Source: Neisseriales bacterium (lineage in GTDB: Bacteria > Pseudomonadota > Gammaproteobacteria > Burkholderiales > UBA11063). Taken from it: a DNA stretch of 28,933 bases. Below, piece by piece: positions 1 through 8,242 of the stretch. The stretch's first letter is position 1. Each line of letters starts with the position of its first letter. The stretch covers positions 1-28,933 of the forward strand of contig SSGY01000142.1 of assembly GCA_008017145.1 (NCBI GenBank). The letters are read 5' to 3'. The position numbers and the translations under genes are program-made. Under the pieces are notes generated by a model, which saw only the letters and a program-made list of their open reading frames with translations, was not told the origin of the DNA and made no database searches.

Positions 1-965
1 ATAAATATATGTTATTCAAAAAATTAAATAAAATTGCTCCTCGTTCAGGTGAGAGTGAGCATAAAATTAATTTTGTTAATGGTTCTGATAAAGTCACAAA
101 AGCTAAACTTCCTGATATAGATTTAATAATAACTAATTTATTTTATCAGAATCATAGTCTGGGTACGCTTGATGCTAAATTGATACAGCGTGGAAATGAT
201 TTACTCATTGAAAGTGGAAGTTTAAGTTCGAAGCAAGCCGTAATTAATTTTAGCGCAACTAATGCGTGCTTTGGTTGTGGGCGTGATGCTTCTTTTGTTG
301 ATTTCCGAGCTAACGCTCAGATTAATGATCTTGGTGACTTGGCATATAATCTAGACCTAGGGCGTATTATTGGTAATGGTCGTGGTACTGCTAATGTATC
401 ATTGCAATGGAATGGTGGTTTTCAAGATTTTAATATTTTACAAACAGTTGGTTCAATTAATGCGGATATATCTTCTGGTAAATTTTTGCAGGTTGATCCT
501 GGTGTTTTAGGTGGGTTAATGAGCATCATTAATCTTCAAGGAATCTTTGAGTTTAGTACTGGAGATTTAAAAGATATTTTCAAAAAAGGATTTTTCTTTA
601 ATTCTCTAAAACTCAATGTTGATATTTTAACTTCATTAATTGAATTAAAGAATTTGTCAATGTCTGGGCCTATGGCGAATGTTAGTAGTTTTGGTAAAGC
701 TAATTTTGCTAATAATTCAGTTGATGCATATGTTTCTGTCGCGCCAAAGCTTGGCGTAGTTGTGGCGCTTACTGCTGGAGTTGTGACGCTGAATCCTTTA
801 GTGGGTGTGGCGGTTTATTTGGGTGAATTAGTTTTTGGCGATCCACAAAATAAACTATTTACATTTGGTTACCATGTAACTGGTAGCTTGAAAAAACCTA
901 AAGTTGTGCGTACTCAAGTGACTGAACAAATTGTGAAAAACGTTAATGCTACAGTTGGTAACTAG
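1..965 (+). CDS. yhdP: YhdP/AsmA-like protein, C-terminal part (5' end outside window)
   Basis: The frame is open to the left edge, so the ATG at 9 is probably internal: YhdP proteins exceed 1200 residues and this fragment matches only their C-terminal domain. The match is visible inside the window. The last ~290 residues align with the end of the 1331-residue protein at 13606-17601, sharing the order 'NG.GT...SW/QW.GG..DFN', 'G...L.PG..G.LM..INL', 'KGF', 'ADVS/ANVSSFG', 'TAGVVTLNP' and 'V.YL.E...GDP.NK'. YhdP family proteins are inner-membrane-anchored, periplasm-spanning and implicated in phospholipid delivery to the outer membrane. The next gene, 11 bases on, is a Nit-type amidase; a yhdP-nitrilase pairing is a familiar proteobacterial arrangement, which suggests this is the ancestral yhdP locus. 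A CFGC motif lies at residues 87-90 counted from the ATG at 9. Confidence 0.85.
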   Translation, partial: KYMLFKKLNKIAPRSGESEHKINFVNGSDKVTKAKLPDIDLIITNLFYQNHSLGTLDAKLIQRGNDLLIESGSLSSKQAVINFSATNACFGCGRDASFVDFRANAQINDLGDLAYNLDLGRIIGNGRGTANVSLQWNGGFQDFNILQTVGSINADISSGKFLQVDPGVLGGLMSIINLQGIFEFSTGDLKDIFKKGFFFNSLKLNVDILTSLIELKNLSMSGPMANVSSFGKANFANNSVDAYVSVAPKLGVVVALTAGVVTLNPLVGVAVYLGELVFGDPQNKLFTFGYHVTGSLKKPKVVRTQVTEQIVKNVNATVGN

Positions 966-976
966 GTAGTGAATGT

Positions 977-1783
977 ATGAAATTGATAATCGCAGCGTTA
1001 CAGATGATTTCAACTCGTGATGTCATAGAAAATTTAAATAAAGCCTCCAAGATGATTGCTGAAGCGGCAGGTAATGGTGCACAAGTTGTAGTGTTACCAG
1101 AGTTTTTTGCAAAGATTACCACCAGTGATGATCCTTATCGTACTAATCATGCTGAGGATTTTGGCAGTGGAGTCATACAATCATACTTAAAGGACATTGC
1201 TGTTTTGCATGGCATACATATAATTGCTGGCAGTGTGTTGCTTAATTCATCCACAGCAAATAAATTTTATAATAGTTGTTTGGTCGTCTCTCCAGATGGT
1301 GCGATCATTGCTCATTATGATAAGATTCATTTGTTTAAATTTAATGATGGATTTCAGCATTATGATGAAAGTGAAATATTGCTTGCTGGGGATAAAATAG
1401 TCAGCTGTGATATTCTTGGTTTTAACTTCGGTTTAGCAATTTGCTATGATCTACGTTTTCCTGAGCTGTTTCGTACTTTGGGTCTCGTTGATATAATTGT
1501 TTTACCTTCAGCATTTACTTATCAAACTGGTTTGGCTCACTGGGAGCTACTGATTCGTGCACGAGCAGTCGAGAATCAATGTTATTTTCTTGGTGTGAAT
1601 CAAGGTGGTGCGCATGACACTGGGCGGAGAACCTATGGTCATTCAATGCTGGTTGATCCATGGGGTGAGGTGATTGTTTCTGCCTTGGAGGGCGAGAAAA
1701 TCATTTATGCTACAATAGATTCTGATAAGATTAGAGATATACGGACAAAACTACCAGCTTTTGAGCATCGACGAATTAATTAG
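977..1783 (+). CDS. Carbon-nitrogen hydrolase, Nit1/deaminated-glutathione-amidase-like
   Basis: A cytosolic nitrilase-superfamily amidase of 268 residues, the usual length. The Glu-Lys-Cys catalytic triad is visible: E42 in VVLPEFF, K116 in HYDKIHLF and C156 in AICYDLRFPELF. The CYDLRFPE signature and the DKIHLF motif resemble Nit1/YbeM proteins, which hydrolyse deaminated glutathione as metabolite repair; the exact substrate here is inferred from family resemblance. The gene follows the yhdP-like gene by 11 bases and is probably cotranscribed with it. A strong hairpin terminator starts 10 bases after its stop. An alternative reading is a generic omega-amidase-like enzyme. Confidence 0.88.
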   Translation: MKLIIAALQMISTRDVIENLNKASKMIAEAAGNGAQVVVLPEFFAKITTSDDPYRTNHAEDFGSGVIQSYLKDIAVLHGIHIIAGSVLLNSSTANKFYNSCLVVSPDGAIIAHYDKIHLFKFNDGFQHYDESEILLAGDKIVSCDILGFNFGLAICYDLRFPELFRTLGLVDIIVLPSAFTYQTGLAHWELLIRARAVENQCYFLGVNQGGAHDTGRRTYGHSMLVDPWGEVIVSALEGEKIIYATIDSDKIRDIRTKLPAFEHRRIN

Positions 1784-1792
1784 GAGTATTTT

Positions 1793-1837
1793 ACGTATAA
1801 AAAATGCCGATCATAAGAAACGGCATTTTTTATACGT
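1793..1837. terminator. Bidirectional intrinsic terminator between the amidase gene and sodB
   Basis: A perfect 17-bp inverted repeat (1793-1809 and 1821-1837) with an 11-nt loop. The stem has a GCCG/CGGC core flanked by an A6 run on one side and a T6 run on the other, so each strand presents a hairpin followed by a U-tract. It lies between two convergent genes and can stop transcription from both. Confidence 0.93.
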
Positions 1838-1843
1838 GTTTGA

Positions 1844-2422
1844 TTAGGCAAAATTTTTGCTGACAAAATCCCAATTTACCAGATTCCAAAAAGCAGCCAT
1901 ATAATTTGGACGGCTATTGCGATAGTCAATATAGTAAGCATGTTCCCAAACGTCACAAGTTAATAAAGCTTTATTAGCTGTCGTTAGTGGAGTTGCTGCA
2001 TTCGATGTTGATACTAATTCCAATTCTCCTGCTGGAGTTTTTACTAACCAGCCCCATCCTGAGCCAAAAGTTCCGACGCAAGTAGCTGTAAATTGCTTTT
2101 TAAATTCTTCAAATGAACCAAATTTTTTATCAATTGCTTGTTTTAAAGCTCCAGTTGGCTCGCCACCGCCTTGTGGTGATAGACAGTTCCAATAAAATGA
2201 ATGATTCCATACTTGTGCCGCATTGTTAAATACGCCACCAGTAGATTTTTTTGTAATTTCTTCTAAACTAGCATTTTCAAATTCAGTACCTTTGATAAGG
2301 TTGTTTAAATTTGTTACATATGTTTGGTGATGTTTACCATAATGATATTCCAAAGTCTCTTTTGAAATATGTGGCGCAAGAGCGTCTAATGCATAAGGCA
2401 ACTGAGGTAATGTGTGTTCCAT
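1844..2422 (-). CDS. sodB: Iron superoxide dismutase
   Basis: Cytoplasmic Fe-superoxide dismutase that converts superoxide to hydrogen peroxide and oxygen. It has 192 residues, the standard SodB length. All four metal ligands are visible: H27 (YHYGKHH), H74 (QVWNHSFYW), D157 and H161 (DVWEHAYY). Q70 in AAQVWNH is the outer-sphere glutamine position typical of the Fe-type enzyme; Mn enzymes carry it elsewhere. The ATG at 2422 is preceded by a good AAAGGAAA ribosome binding site. The gene is monocistronic: a terminator closes it and coaD is divergent upstream. I saw no clear Fur box in the upstream region, so any iron control is untested. Confidence 0.97.
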   Translation of the reverse strand: MEHTLPQLPYALDALAPHISKETLEYHYGKHHQTYVTNLNNLIKGTEFENASLEEITKKSTGGVFNNAAQVWNHSFYWNCLSPQGGGEPTGALKQAIDKKFGSFEEFKKQFTATCVGTFGSGWGWLVKTPAGELELVSTSNAATPLTTANKALLTCDVWEHAYYIDYRNSRPNYMAAFWNLVNWDFVSKNFA

Positions 2423-2506
2423 AATTATTTCCTTTCGAAGTTAAAATCTCAGGCAATAGTTTAGCATGTTGCGAGGTTTTTGCGAATAAATTAGCAAAAT
2501 ATATTA

Positions 2507-2534
2507 TTCAAAATGCTCTAGAGTAGATTAAAAT
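2507..2534 (+). promoter_or_regulatory. Possible promoter for coaD
   Basis: TTCAAA (2507-2512), a 16-bp spacer and TAAAAT (2529-2534), in the divergent region between sodB and coaD, about 90 bases before the coaD start. The -35 box is weak (4 of 6 consensus), so this is a tentative call by eye. Confidence 0.3.
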
Positions 2535-2622
2535 ATACGCTTTCTGATTTATTCTGTTAAAGTTTGGTTCTTGCTAGTTGAATGACTATATAAAAAGTGG
2601 CGTTTTTTTAGGGGTAGAAAAA

Positions 2623-3135
2623 GTGACTAAAGCAATTTATGCAGGTAGTTTTGACCCAATAACCAATGGGCATCTATGGGTGATTGATAAAGCCGCAGAA
2701 ATCTTTGATGAGTTGGTTGTTGCGGTTGGAGACAATCCTGGTAAATCGTATACTTTCACAACTAAAGAGCGAGTTGATTTACTGAAGCAAGTTCTTATAA
2801 AATATCCTAATATCAAAATTGGACAATTTAGTGGTGAATTTTTAGTAAATTATGCGCTAAAAGAAAATGCTGCTTATATTGTACGAGGTATTAGAAATGC
2901 TCAGGATTATGAGTTTGAAAAGACTATTCGTAATATTAACTCTGACGTTTCTGCTTCAATCGATACTGTTTTTTTAATTCCACCTCGTGACTATGCGGAG
3001 GTTTCTTCAAGTTTGGTTAAGGGGTTTGTGGGAACTAGTGGGTGGCAGCAGATTGTTGCCAAATATGTTCCATCAATAGTTTTAGATGCGCTAATAAAAA
3101 AGCATCAAGAGAGAAATAATGTTAATTGTGAATGA
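2623..3135 (+). CDS. coaD: Pantetheine-phosphate adenylyltransferase
   Basis: Catalyses the fourth step of coenzyme A synthesis: 4'-phosphopantetheine + ATP to dephospho-CoA. The nucleotidyltransferase signature is near the N-terminus (AIYAGSFDPITNGH, with the T/HxGH-type NGH), followed by the substrate-binding VRGIRNAQDYEFE segment and EVSSSLVKG. I chose the GTG at 2623: it gives 170 residues, close to the family's ~160, starts just before KAIYAGSFDP and has AGGGG at 2610-2614 with good spacing. The frame stays open back to a TTG at 2578, which would add 15 unsupported residues. The 3' end overlaps the next gene by 17 bases, suggesting coupled translation. Confidence 0.95.
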   Translation: MTKAIYAGSFDPITNGHLWVIDKAAEIFDELVVAVGDNPGKSYTFTTKERVDLLKQVLIKYPNIKIGQFSGEFLVNYALKENAAYIVRGIRNAQDYEFEKTIRNINSDVSASIDTVFLIPPRDYAEVSSSLVKGFVGTSGWQQIVAKYVPSIVLDALIKKHQERNNVNCE

Positions 3136-4360
3136 TAATGTTGCACGTGCTTGTACTAAATTATGGTTTTTAGTTGCGGAGTTTAAGCAGCCTGCTGATG
3201 GGTTATTATCAAATTTTTTTCGTGAAAATCGAAAGCTTGGTGTTAGTGACAGAAATGCTGTTGCTGAGACTATTTATACTATTTTACGGAATTACAATAA
3301 GCTCAGTAAAGTCGTAAACCCTAAGAATTCATTTACTTTGATTGGTTACGTTTGGTTAAAATTATTGGGTGTTAATCGTCAGCAGTTACGTGATTTGAAG
3401 ACAATAAATTTGGGTGAGATTGATAAGCTTTCTGATTTAGATCTTACTACGATTGAGCTGCCACAATGGGTCATTGGTAAGCTTAGCTTACGTTATAGTT
3501 TAGATGAAATTCGTGTTTTAGCTACAGCAATGAGTAAATCTGCGCCTTTAACATTGAGAGTAAATACATTTAAACAAAATCGTGAAGTAGTTATGCAGGA
3601 GTTAGAAAATGCAGGACTAAGAGCTAAGTTAACCAAATATTCGCCATTTGGAATTAAGTTGAGTTCGCGAACTGCATTGATTGGCAACAGTTTATTTGCG
3701 GATGGTATTATCGAAGTTCAGGATGAGGCTAGTCAGTTGGCAGGGCTTCTTCTTGAGCCTAAACGTGGCGAAATGATTGTTGACTTTTGTGCGGGAAGTG
3801 GTGGTAAAACTCTGCTATTTGGCATGTTAATGCGCAATAGCGGTCGAATTTATGCTTTTGATGTTAATGAGCGTCGCTTAGGGAATTTGACACCGAGATT
3901 AGCGCGTTCTGGTTTGTCAAATATATTTCCACAGCTAATTAGTAATGAGCACGACATGAAGGTGAAACGCTTGATTGGCAAAATTGATCGGGTTTTTGTT
4001 GATGCTCCCTGCCTTGGTTTGGGGACGTTGCGTCGTAATCCTGATTTAAAGTTTCGTCATAATGAACAAAGTTTACGTGAAATTAATGAAAAACAATTAT
4101 CAATTTTAAATTCTGCTGCTCGCTTAGTAAAACCTGGTGGACGGTTGGTTTATGCAACATGTAGTATTCTGCCTGATGAAAATCAAAATATCATTACCGA
4201 GTTTCTCAATCTTAATTCTGATTTTAAAATAGTGAATATAGATCAGGTTGTTATGTTGAAAGATTTAGGGCTGGGATGTGGCGACTTTCTTGAGTTGAGT
4301 CCAACTATACATGATACGGATGGATTTTTTGCTTGCGCAATGCAAAAAGATGTAAACTAA
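3119..4360 (+). CDS. RsmB/NOP-family SAM-dependent RNA m5C methyltransferase
   Basis: A cytosolic class I methyltransferase, probably making 5-methylcytosine in 16S rRNA. It has 413 residues, close to RsmB (~430). The SAM-binding motif I is DFCAGSGGK (222-230), with an acidic DVNERR loop after it. Both family cysteines are present: C298 in DAPCLGLGT, which forms the covalent adduct in this family as I recall, and C348 in YATCSILPDE, which releases the product. The N-terminal ~140 residues are helical and poorly conserved, as expected for a diverged NusB-like domain. RsmB is my best guess for the orthologue, but the weak N-terminus leaves other NOP2/Sun members possible. It overlaps coaD by 17 bases; AGAGAG precedes the ATG. 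Confidence 0.88.
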   Translation: MLIVNDNVARACTKLWFLVAEFKQPADGLLSNFFRENRKLGVSDRNAVAETIYTILRNYNKLSKVVNPKNSFTLIGYVWLKLLGVNRQQLRDLKTINLGEIDKLSDLDLTTIELPQWVIGKLSLRYSLDEIRVLATAMSKSAPLTLRVNTFKQNREVVMQELENAGLRAKLTKYSPFGIKLSSRTALIGNSLFADGIIEVQDEASQLAGLLLEPKRGEMIVDFCAGSGGKTLLFGMLMRNSGRIYAFDVNERRLGNLTPRLARSGLSNIFPQLISNEHDMKVKRLIGKIDRVFVDAPCLGLGTLRRNPDLKFRHNEQSLREINEKQLSILNSAARLVKPGGRLVYATCSILPDENQNIITEFLNLNSDFKIVNIDQVVMLKDLGLGCGDFLELSPTIHDTDGFFACAMQKDVN

Positions 4361-4430
4361 CAACGTTTATGATATTGTTTTTGGGTAAAATAGGTATCTA
4401 ATACTTATAAACTAAAAATGGGGATATATC

Positions 4431-5735
4431 ATGTCAGGCTTGGTTATACAAAGCTTTCTTGGGTTTTTCTTTCTGATTGCTCTTGCTTTTTGTTTTTCGG
4501 AAAATCGTAAATCAATTAATTGGAAGTTGGTTTTAACTGCATTTATAATGCAGAATATTTTGTTTTTATTAATTCGCTATGTTCCTGCGGTTAGCTCCGT
4601 ACTGCAATTGCTTTCTGCTGGTTTGTTAAAATTTATGGACTATGCTAATGAAGGGGCAGGGTTTGTTTTTGGTAGTTTAGTTGATAAATCGAAATATGGA
4701 TTTGTATTTGCATTGGTAGTTGTTCCGACAATTATCTTTTTTGGTTCAGTTATTTCGTTGCTCTACTTCTTCGGAGTTATGCAGCGTATTATTGTTTTTT
4801 TAGCATTTTTGCTGCGTAAGACAATTCGTCTCTCTGGAGTTGAAAGTTTGGTTGTCATCGCTGATATTTTTCTTGGACAATCTGAAGGCCCAATGGTGAT
4901 TGGTCCATATGTGGCAAAAATGACTCGTTCTGAATTAGCCTGTGCTTTTGTTGCTGGTTTAGCGAATTTATCTGGTTCAACTTTAGGCATTTATTTAAGC
5001 TTTTTGGGTGGTGGAGATCATGCCAAAGAACTAATTTTTGCACAATCACTATTAACGGCAACGTTCATGAATGCAACTTCAGCAATCATCTTTGCTAAAA
5101 TATTTTTTCCTGAAACTGAATATGACAAGATTATGGATTCTTCACATATTAAAGTTGGTGGTATGCAAGCTGACAGCGCAATTGATGCAATTATGCATGG
5201 TGCGTTCACAGGGGTTAAAATTGGTGTTGCGATTTGTGCAGCCTTGATGGCCGTTATTCCATTAGTTCACGCAATAGACGGAGTTTTATTTTGGATTGGC
5301 GACATTGTTCACCTTAACGCGTGGGTACAAAATATGTCAAATAAAGCGTTCGATGGCTTGTCACTGGAGTTTATTTTTGGGCTTATTTTTAGATTTTTTG
5401 CGTTCTTTATGGGAATTAGCTGGAGTGAGACCTTACAGGTTGGAAGCTTGCTTGGACAAAAAGTTGCAATTAATGAATTTGTCGCCTATATGAGTTTGGG
5501 TAAAATGGAAGCCGCGGGAGTTTTATCTGCTAATTCAATATTTATATCAACTTTTGCGTTAGCTAGCTTTTCTAATTTTTCATCGATTGGTATCTCAATG
5601 GGCGCATTCTCTGCGTTAGCACCAGGGCGTCAATCTGACTTAGCCTCGATGGGGTTTAAAGCGCTAACTGCGGCAATTATGGCAGGATTTATGACTGCAA
5701 CAGTTGCTGGTTTTTGGCATGGGATACTTGGCTAA
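4431..5735 (+). CDS. Concentrative nucleoside transporter (CNT/NupC family)
   Basis: An inner-membrane nucleoside importer driven by H+ or Na+. It has 434 residues and about ten hydrophobic segments. Two CNT signatures are clear: GQSEGP at 149-154 (family form GQTEAP) and GQKVAINEFVAY at 342-353, with N348 and E349 in the substrate/cation site. They are followed by the typical SNFSSIGI and ALAPGRQSDLA segments of the Nucleos_tra2 C-terminal domain. The A-to-G change in GQSEGP is mild. A GGGGA ribosome binding site precedes the ATG, and a strong terminator follows the gene, so it is probably a single-gene unit. Substrate choice (purine or pyrimidine) and coupling ion cannot be told from the sequence. 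Confidence 0.92.
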   Translation: MSGLVIQSFLGFFFLIALAFCFSENRKSINWKLVLTAFIMQNILFLLIRYVPAVSSVLQLLSAGLLKFMDYANEGAGFVFGSLVDKSKYGFVFALVVVPTIIFFGSVISLLYFFGVMQRIIVFLAFLLRKTIRLSGVESLVVIADIFLGQSEGPMVIGPYVAKMTRSELACAFVAGLANLSGSTLGIYLSFLGGGDHAKELIFAQSLLTATFMNATSAIIFAKIFFPETEYDKIMDSSHIKVGGMQADSAIDAIMHGAFTGVKIGVAICAALMAVIPLVHAIDGVLFWIGDIVHLNAWVQNMSNKAFDGLSLEFIFGLIFRFFAFFMGISWSETLQVGSLLGQKVAINEFVAYMSLGKMEAAGVLSANSIFISTFALASFSNFSSIGISMGAFSALAPGRQSDLASMGFKALTAAIMAGFMTATVAGFWHGILG

Positions 5736-5757
5736 TAGCGAAAGCCAGTCAAACATT

Positions 5758-5786
5758 AACGATGACAATTATTGTCATCGTTTTTT
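5758..5786 (+). terminator. Intrinsic terminator after the nucleoside transporter gene
   Basis: An 11-bp perfect stem (5758-5768 and 5772-5782) with a 3-nt TTA loop, followed by a T6 run that begins inside the stem (5781-5786). It starts 22 bases after the stop codon. Confidence 0.93.
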
Positions 5787-5924
5787 GTTTAGTTTATAAT
5801 ATACCCTCTTGTTGTAAAAATTTTCTTGATGGTGGCTTTTGCTGCTGCGGTATGGCGTGCTTATTGTGCTTGTAACTAGAGTCAGGTATCGCTTATGGAA
5901 CTGTAACTTTTATTGGATATTTTA

Positions 5925-7520
5925 ATGCATTTATTGAATATAACGAACCTTGATTACATAATGATGACGATTTTACTTGGAATAATAGCGGTAATTTCAT
6001 ATTACTTCCGCCGCAAAAATCCGTCGAGCGGTGATTATCTTATTATGCAAAACCATCGTATTAATACGTTGATGGTTTGTCTAAGCATGGGTGGTTTTGG
6101 TTTAATTGAATTTTTGTTGTTAAGTAGTTATGGTGCATATGCAGGTATCCCCGCACTATGTCTTTTTGTACCGTGTTTTTTAGTTGCTTCTTACTTTTTG
6201 GGGCATAAATTAGCTGAATCATCTTCTCTTAACTCTATAACATCAAGTGTTACAACTAATATTCATCAGCGAGTTATGTTGGTTTGTTATGCACTATTTA
6301 TGTTGCTTAGTGCGAGTATTGCAATTTGTGTTATGGTTTGGATACTAAAAAATCTTTTGGGCTGGGAATTTGGGAATAGTACTTTGTCTTTGTTGGGTGT
6401 AGTTCTTATCTGCTTATTAATTGGTGGAGTGATTAGTGTATTATATAATCAAATCCTAGTATTAATCTTAAGCTCTCTAATTGTGGCGGTTGTGGTTATA
6501 ATTGCTTATCATGGTATTGGTAATGGTAACTTAATTGCTAATTTGCATAATGTTGCGACTGAAAATAAACTTTCTGCTAATCATTTTACAACTTTACAGC
6601 TGAACTACTCGTCCCTTCCACAATTATGGTTGGTTTTGGTGAGCGCCATGCTAGTGCTGCTGATTAATCCTTTAAATCGGATTAAATATGTGAAATCAAG
6701 TAAAGAGGCTAAGCCAAAGCTAGCACTCAGTAAATTAATCCAATTATTGGTGCTGTGTTTATTTGTTTTAACTGGTATCTTTGCATTAGCTACACCAGGT
6801 TCTAGTTCACTTAGTGATGGTAAGCGCTTAGTAACTCAGCAAACGCGTCTAGAAGATGGCTCAATTGGTTTTGTGGTGCGAGCGGTTGATAGTGATACGC
6901 CAAGCTTAGCCCGTGGTATTATTCCTAAACAAATGTCAAATTCTAATGATATGGAGCCAATTGATAGCGCTCAAAATTCTTTTGATTACATTAGTGCCGC
7001 AATGGTAATGGTCAAACATTCTTTAGCTGCTGCTTTCGTGTCCTTGTTTCTCGTGATTTTACTTTTTTATAAGTCAGTCACCGAGTCTTTGGCTTTCGTG
7101 AATATTGTAACAATTCAGAGTTTTTATGTGCCTTGGTTTAATAAAACTGGCGATGATTTAGAAAATTTGTGGGCAGCAAGAGTATTTTTATTTGCATATA
7201 CTGCCGTTGCTATTTGTATCGGTTTAGTATTTTATAAGTTTTTTGACTTATACTACCTCTTTAGCTTGTTAGTGCTTCTTGGCTTGCCGCTTATTTTGAA
7301 CTTACTTGGGCTTGCTAAACATTTTATAGTTAATATAGTTGCTTATGTAGTAATAATTGCGTCTTTATTAGCCTTGAATATCACTAACGTACCATGCTTA
7401 TTGCCGTTGATTAAATTTAATGATGTTTTTAGTTACCTCAACTTAGCAACACTGAGTATTACTGGATATTATGTGCTGAGTCATTTAATAATTAAATTGA
7501 TTGGACGTGATTCGCTATGA
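5925..7520 (+). CDS. Divergent sodium:solute-symporter-like membrane transporter
   Basis: A 531-residue inner-membrane protein with about 13 hydrophobic segments and one hydrophilic loop of ~70 residues between segments 8 and 9. The N-terminal layout resembles the SSS family: segment 1, then a short 'GDYLIMQNHR' stretch like the DYFLAGR region, then a Gly-rich segment (SMGGFGLIE) and an 'SYGAYAGIPALC' stretch. I do not see a complete SSS signature, so family membership is tentative and the substrate unknown. I preferred the ATG at 5925 (GGAT upstream) to an in-frame TTG at 5913. The stop overlaps the rlmE start by four bases (ATGA), implying coupled translation of a transporter and an rRNA methyltransferase. 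Confidence 0.65.
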   Translation: MHLLNITNLDYIMMTILLGIIAVISYYFRRKNPSSGDYLIMQNHRINTLMVCLSMGGFGLIEFLLLSSYGAYAGIPALCLFVPCFLVASYFLGHKLAESSSLNSITSSVTTNIHQRVMLVCYALFMLLSASIAICVMVWILKNLLGWEFGNSTLSLLGVVLICLLIGGVISVLYNQILVLILSSLIVAVVVIIAYHGIGNGNLIANLHNVATENKLSANHFTTLQLNYSSLPQLWLVLVSAMLVLLINPLNRIKYVKSSKEAKPKLALSKLIQLLVLCLFVLTGIFALATPGSSSLSDGKRLVTQQTRLEDGSIGFVVRAVDSDTPSLARGIIPKQMSNSNDMEPIDSAQNSFDYISAAMVMVKHSLAAAFVSLFLVILLFYKSVTESLAFVNIVTIQSFYVPWFNKTGDDLENLWAARVFLFAYTAVAICIGLVFYKFFDLYYLFSLLVLLGLPLILNLLGLAKHFIVNIVAYVVIIASLLALNITNVPCLLPLIKFNDVFSYLNLATLSITGYYVLSHLIIKLIGRDSL

Positions 7521-8152
7521 ATGAAAAGGTTAGGAAAAATAAATCAATAAAAGCTTGGGTTACACAACATGTTAATGATAGCTACGTAAACCAAGCACAA
7601 AAAGATGGCTTTCGTTCACGCGCTGCATATAAGCTAATTGAATTGGATGAGCAAGATCGAATTTTTAATGGCGTTAACATTGTTGTTGACTTGGGCTGTG
7701 CTCCTGGAAGCTGGTCGCAAGTTGCCTTGGCTAAAATTCCAGCAAATGGAATTGTAATTGGCGTTGACCTCCTTGAAATTCAGCCCCTGCCAGGACTTAA
7801 ATTTATTCATGGTGACTTTACAGAGCAAACTACTCTAGATACTTTGCTGGAAACAATTAATCAGCGTCAAGTTGACTTAGTTATTTCTGATATGGCACCT
7901 AATTTATCTGGGATTAAACAAGTCGATCAAAGTCGTGAGGCTTACTTAGTTGAGTTGGTTTTCGATTTTGCCAAAGATCATCTAAAAGTTGGAGGGCATT
8001 GTTTGATTAAGGTTTTTCATGGTTATGAATTTGATAATCTGGTAAAACAAGCGCGCGAACTTTTTACACAGGTCGTTATTCGTAAGCCAAGTGCATCACG
8101 CAGCAAGAGCAGTGAAACATACTTACTTTGCAAAGGTAAGAAGCTAGTATGA
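7517..8152 (+). CDS. rlmE: 23S rRNA 2'-O-ribose U2552 methyltransferase
   Basis: RlmE (FtsJ/RrmJ) methylates the 2'-OH of U2552 in the A-loop of 23S rRNA late in 50S assembly. It has 211 residues, nearly identical in length to the E. coli enzyme. The K-D-K-E catalytic tetrad is in register: K39 (RAAYKLIELD), D125 (SDMAPNLSG), K165 (LIKVFHG) and E200 (SSETYLLC). SAM motif I is DLGCAPGSWSQ. It sits upstream of ftsH, the classic rlmE-ftsH order, though about 90 bases separate them here. Confidence 0.97.
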   Translation: MNEKVRKNKSIKAWVTQHVNDSYVNQAQKDGFRSRAAYKLIELDEQDRIFNGVNIVVDLGCAPGSWSQVALAKIPANGIVIGVDLLEIQPLPGLKFIHGDFTEQTTLDTLLETINQRQVDLVISDMAPNLSGIKQVDQSREAYLVELVFDFAKDHLKVGGHCLIKVFHGYEFDNLVKQARELFTQVVIRKPSASRSKSSETYLLCKGKKLV

Positions 8153-8242
8153 TATAATAACATATCTTATTTTTTAAAAAACGTGAATGGTGCTGCTTAA
8201 ACGAATAAGTAGGATTCTGATTTACAATTATTGGACGAATTT

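Noticed and set aside
2578..2622. A TTG-initiated N-terminal extension of coaD
   Set aside because: No ribosome binding site and no match to CoaD; the GTG at 2623 has AGGGG upstream and gives the family length.
8231..8242. A TTG start for ftsH four codons upstream
   Set aside because: The ATG at 8243 gives a typical FtsH N-terminus, and the GGA used as its ribosome binding site would lie inside the longer version.
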